Positions 61,245 to 64,000 of a DNA stretch of 64,000 nt are shown here, piece by piece. Below the pieces are notes generated by a model. That model did not search any database. It was not told the origin of the DNA and saw only the letters and a list, made by a program, of their open reading frames with translations. The position numbers and the translations under genes were made by a program. The DNA comes from Mesostigma viride (taxonomy: Eukaryota; Streptophyta; Mesostigmatophyceae; Mesostigmatales; Mesostigmataceae): NCBI GenBank assembly GCA_009746045.1, contig RPFO01001284.1, positions 1 through 64,000 on the forward strand. Direction: 5' to 3'. Position 1 is the first letter of the stretch, and every line of letters starts with the position of its first letter.

Positions 61245-63272
61245 CTAGGTCCTAGTTACAGGGGTGTGGGCACCGCGGCCCGAATCGCTATGAATGCCAT
61301 ACTTGGTCACACGCGGAGCCCCCACAGGCTTGGGGGTGGTCTCCTTCATCACTACTTGCCATCTATCCTTGCGCACCATCTGCCTCCATATTACAGACAA
61401 ACCAGGAGGCTGCCCGGGGGTGAGCCCGTCACGTCTAGTGTAGCACATGTCCATGCCGAGTCTATCACGAAAAGTCCACGAGTGGCGGCCCTGCCGCGCG
61501 CGGCCGGGGGCACGCCAGGTGAGGACATATCGCCCAGGCTGGGCGGGCTTGGTGCCAGCTAGTCTATCTGATGTATCTACCTGATCTGTGCGGGCCAGGT
61601 GCCCGGCTAGGCCCAGGCGCCTGTGCCTAATAATGTGGGAAACATAGGGCAAATCAGCGTACAAATCCTCATTACTAATGTGCAAACCAAAGGGGATGTT
61701 AAGGGCCTGGCGCAGCATCTTGGTGACGGCGCCGTCGAGTCGTTGCTCCAGCTCCTGCGTCAGTGCCCACGTCTCGGCGCCGTAGGTCAGGATCGTCAGA
61801 ATGACGACCTTGAAGAGGTCACGCTTGACGATCCGGGGTAGGGCGGGGTTGCTCCACCAGCGGCGGTGGTCATGGAGGTGCGCCCACGCCATGCCGATCC
61901 GTGTCGTCATGTCGTCCTCGCAGTCGGGAAGCCAACTGCCGAGCAGCTTGAAGCGGCCTGAAGGAGGGTAGTTGACCTCCGCATCGTCTAAGAGGCGGAG
62001 TGTGGGTGGGGGCCCTGCCATGCCTAGGGCCAGGGCCTCCGTTTTGGGGCTGATTTCTAGACCAACCGCCCGAGCCTCGAGCGCCAGGCAGTCCAGCCAA
62101 AGTTGGGCAGACTCCGGCTTCTCGATGAGCGTGATGTCGTCGGCATAAATGAGGTCAGCTAGTAAATTCTGCTTGTTAGTCGGCCCCCCTTCCCCAAGCT
62201 CGTTCGTGATCGCTAGGCCAGGGGCACGGCCTGCAATGCTAGCAAAGCGAGCACGTGCCTGGCGCATAACATAATCCACTACAATAATAAACAGGTACGG
62301 CGACAGGACGCAACCCTGCCAGACGCCGGTCTGCAGTGGGCATGGTGGGGTAATGCCGTGTTGAGTGCGCACCGAAGTGGTCGACCCCTCATACAGCGTG
62401 CGGATGACGGTAATCAGGGGAGTGGGGACGCGAGCGCGAGCAAGTACAGCCCATAGAGCGTCCCAGAGGACAGAATCAAAAGCCTTGATGAAGTCGACGA
62501 AGATCAAGATTGCGGGAAACTCACCAGGTTGCAGGAGAGCGATTTCCTCGAAGAGGCGACGCGCGACGAAGATGGCCATGACGGTGTTGCGCCCAGGAGG
62601 GAAGCCCATTTGACTTTCCCCAAGGTGACAGTCGAGAGCAGAACGAAGGCGGTTGAGGATCATGCGCATGAACAACTTAAGTGCGGCGCTCTGGATGCAC
62701 ACTCCTCTGTAGTTGGCGGGGTCGTCAGGGGAACCTTTGTTTTTGTACAGCATAATACGGTAGCTGTGCTGCCACTCAGGAATCGGCGGCGCGTCGGCAA
62801 GCAGGATCCGGTTGCAGACGTCAAGCAGGAACCCCGTGAGCGCCGTCAGCTTAATCACCGGGGCTGGGAGCTGGTCAGGTCCAACGGCGGCATAGAAGCG
62901 GAGTTGCTTGGCGGCGGTGCTCAGCTCGAGCTCGGTGAACGGCGGGAGCTCGTTGGGGTCGGCCAGGGGTTCCGTCAGGGCTGGGTACGTGTAGTCCTGC
63001 TCAGCGGCGGGCGGCGTGGGCGGCGCAGGGACGTCCGCAGGTGCTACTGCCAGGCGTGCGGCCGCCAGAGGGCCAAGCGGCGGAGGCGGCGGGGGGGGCG
63101 CCGAGCAGCCGGGACTGGGAGGAATACCACTGGTCGAGCTGCTGCTGCGGTGAGCCAGAGAGCGTCCGCGGCGCCGGCTGCGCGCCGCCGGCGGGCCGTT
63201 GGGCGTGACGCAGGCGGGTCCAGGCGTACTTGCCGTGCTGGTCCTTGAGGTGGGCGAAGTACTCGCGGACAT
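61245..63272 (-). CDS. LINE reverse transcriptase
   Basis: Residues ~150-420 carry the RT fingers and palm: NYRGVCIQSAALKLFMRMI, then QMGFPPGRNT, motif A FVDFIKAFDSV, motif B QGCVLSPYLF, motif C LIYADDITLI. The C-terminal thumb/connection region continues with ILTYGAETWALT and RHRRLGLAGHLAR, common near the end of LINE ORF2. No Cys-rich tail is obvious. The preceding ~130 residues belong to the linker between endonuclease and RT. The frame is open; activity is not implied as the 5' part is missing. Confidence 0.85.
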   Translation of the reverse strand: MSASTSPTSRTSTASTPGPACVTPNGPPAARSRRRGRSLAHRSSSSTSGIPPSPGCSAPPPPPPPLGPLAAARLAVAPADVPAPPTPPAAEQDYTYPALTEPLADPNELPPFTELELSTAAKQLRFYAAVGPDQLPAPVIKLTALTGFLLDVCNRILLADAPPIPEWQHSYRIMLYKNKGSPDDPANYRGVCIQSAALKLFMRMILNRLRSALDCHLGESQMGFPPGRNTVMAIFVARRLFEEIALLQPGEFPAILIFVDFIKAFDSVLWDALWAVLARARVPTPLITVIRTLYEGSTTSVRTQHGITPPCPLQTGVWQGCVLSPYLFIIVVDYVMRQARARFASIAGRAPGLAITNELGEGGPTNKQNLLADLIYADDITLIEKPESAQLWLDCLALEARAVGLEISPKTEALALGMAGPPPTLRLLDDAEVNYPPSGRFKLLGSWLPDCEDDMTTRIGMAWAHLHDHRRWWSNPALPRIVKRDLFKVVILTILTYGAETWALTQELEQRLDGAVTKMLRQALNIPFGLHISNEDLYADLPYVSHIIRHRRLGLAGHLARTDQVDTSDRLAGTKPAQPGRYVLTWRAPGRARQGRHSWTFRDRLGMDMCYTRRDGLTPGQPPGLSVIWRQMVRKDRWQVVMKETTPKPVGAPRVTKYGIHSDSGRGAHTPVTRT

Positions 63273-63480
63273 GAAGGTCCTCCTGCTCCTTGGTCGCCTG
63301 CCGGATGGCCGAGTGGTAATCGGCTTTGAGGCGGGCGTAGCGGGCGGGGTCGCTGTTGTCGCGCAGGGCTTGCCGGGCCTGGATGACGGCGGGGAGCCGG
63401 TGCAGGCTGGTGAAGCGGGGCGGGCGGCGGGAGGGCAGGTACGAAATGCAAATAGAAAAACAGACCTCCGATTCCAGTGT
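61245..63480 (-). mobile_element. LINE (non-LTR retrotransposon), 5'-truncated
   Basis: The minus strand reads from ~63480 (weak similarity in ARLKADYHSAIRQATKEQ) through a frame change near 63080-63110 into a 675-residue RT frame. No endonuclease domain is seen upstream, and typical LINE DNA ends here on the 5' side, so truncation during insertion is likely. No poly-A tail or target duplication could be recognised at 61245. Confidence 0.75.
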
Positions 63481-63507
63481 AACGTGCCAAACCCATCGGC
63501 CAGGCAC

Positions 63508-64000
63508 GTTGGGAAAGATCGTTTCTATCTACGGGACCATCGTCCCGGTTTGTTGCCTGCCTGAGTAGGAAGGGGAATCACTAAGCTATGGGCTACTTGC
63601 TGTCATCACAGCGTAGGCCCAGAAGCATTATATTAATTACCTTCTTGTATTCTTGCAATTGCAGTTGTACAAGGATATGTGTTGGACATGATTGTATTAA
63701 AAGGAATAGATTCGCAGCTCAGATTAACTGAGGTGGGTGAGTCGGCGGATTGACGAACGACTGTCTTGTCCATCGTCCTCGCACGCCTTTATGCCAAGCA
63801 GTGCCACTAGGTCGGCACTGCTGTTCCAACCCTTGTGGCCCGGAACATTCCATGCGAATATTCCACGCCTAATTTACGTTACTGTAGTGGGCCGAACTAC
63901 GGGTTGAACATAGGGCTGATCGACCTCTAACCATGTCCGTGGTAACCATCGTTACGTTATGCCATCGGACACACATCCATCGATATGTATCACAATGTCA
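63508..64000. other. Right-end intergenic DNA, no gene seen
   Basis: No frame with recognisable sequence. One GGAACATTCCATGCGAATAT / TCC cluster (~63843-63867) resembles the GAATATTC boxes of the 9.6-16.4 kb region. Confidence 0.4.

Overview
The window is eukaryotic nuclear DNA. It carries spliceosomal introns, AATAAA-type 3' ends, copia-type LTR retrotransposons, tyrosine-recombinase (PAT/Ngaro-like) retrotransposons, a LINE and long microsatellites. The first ~18.3 kb look different: compact, GC-rich, gene-dense, with a repertoire typical of large DNA viruses (nucleocytoviruses) or of a giant virus integrated in a protist or algal chromosome. The host species cannot be named from the sequence; an alga or amoeboid protist is plausible. 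The viral label for 1-18.3 kb is an inference from gene content, compactness, shared promoter modules and palindromic 3' ends.

Region 1 (1-6.7 kb): GT14-like glycosyltransferase fragment, unknown gene, GNAT-like gene, MYND protein and KilA-N/BRO-like protein on the minus strand; then an ADP-ribosyltransferase-fold protein and a Rieske oxygenase on the plus strand. Several share a duplicated CCAATCAG promoter block. Region 2 (6.8-18.1 kb): six or seven genes (RING-like, MYND, two F-box-like paralogues, a CxxC-rich protein, an intron-containing RING/TRAF-like gene). Between them lie two large inverted-repeat (foldback) elements, a 29-bp tandem array, and an array of CCAAT plus palindromic CACGTG units. 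Promoters in this region share core motifs, and several 3' ends carry short palindromes. Most genes here are broken by one or two frameshifts, often at homopolymer runs, so they are either recent pseudogenes or affected by indel errors.

Region 3 (18.3-36.4 kb) is a three-level nest of copia-type elements. A minus-strand element (R, 26325-32064) sits in the RNase H region of a plus-strand element (F, 20206-33785). F in turn sits inside the pol of an older copy of the same family (G, ~18320-36402). Both insertions have clean 5-bp target duplications. The LTRs begin AGTT and end AACT instead of TG..CA. The retropepsin-like domain lies between integrase and reverse transcriptase. F's gag and pol are in one frame separated by a single UGA, which suggests readthrough.

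Region 4 (36.4-54.9 kb): a broken gene or gag-like reading frame cut by G, then two complete PAT/Ngaro-type elements with split direct repeats (37921-43249 plus, 49472-54856 minus). Between them are non-coding DNA, an orphan RNase H fragment abutting a pure 186-copy TTG tract, a TGAGAAT-rich repeat and a perfect-loop palindrome. Region 5 (54.9-64 kb): a multi-exon lysine/alanine-rich gene, a broken Ty3-like gag, a 36-bp satellite and a 5'-truncated LINE.
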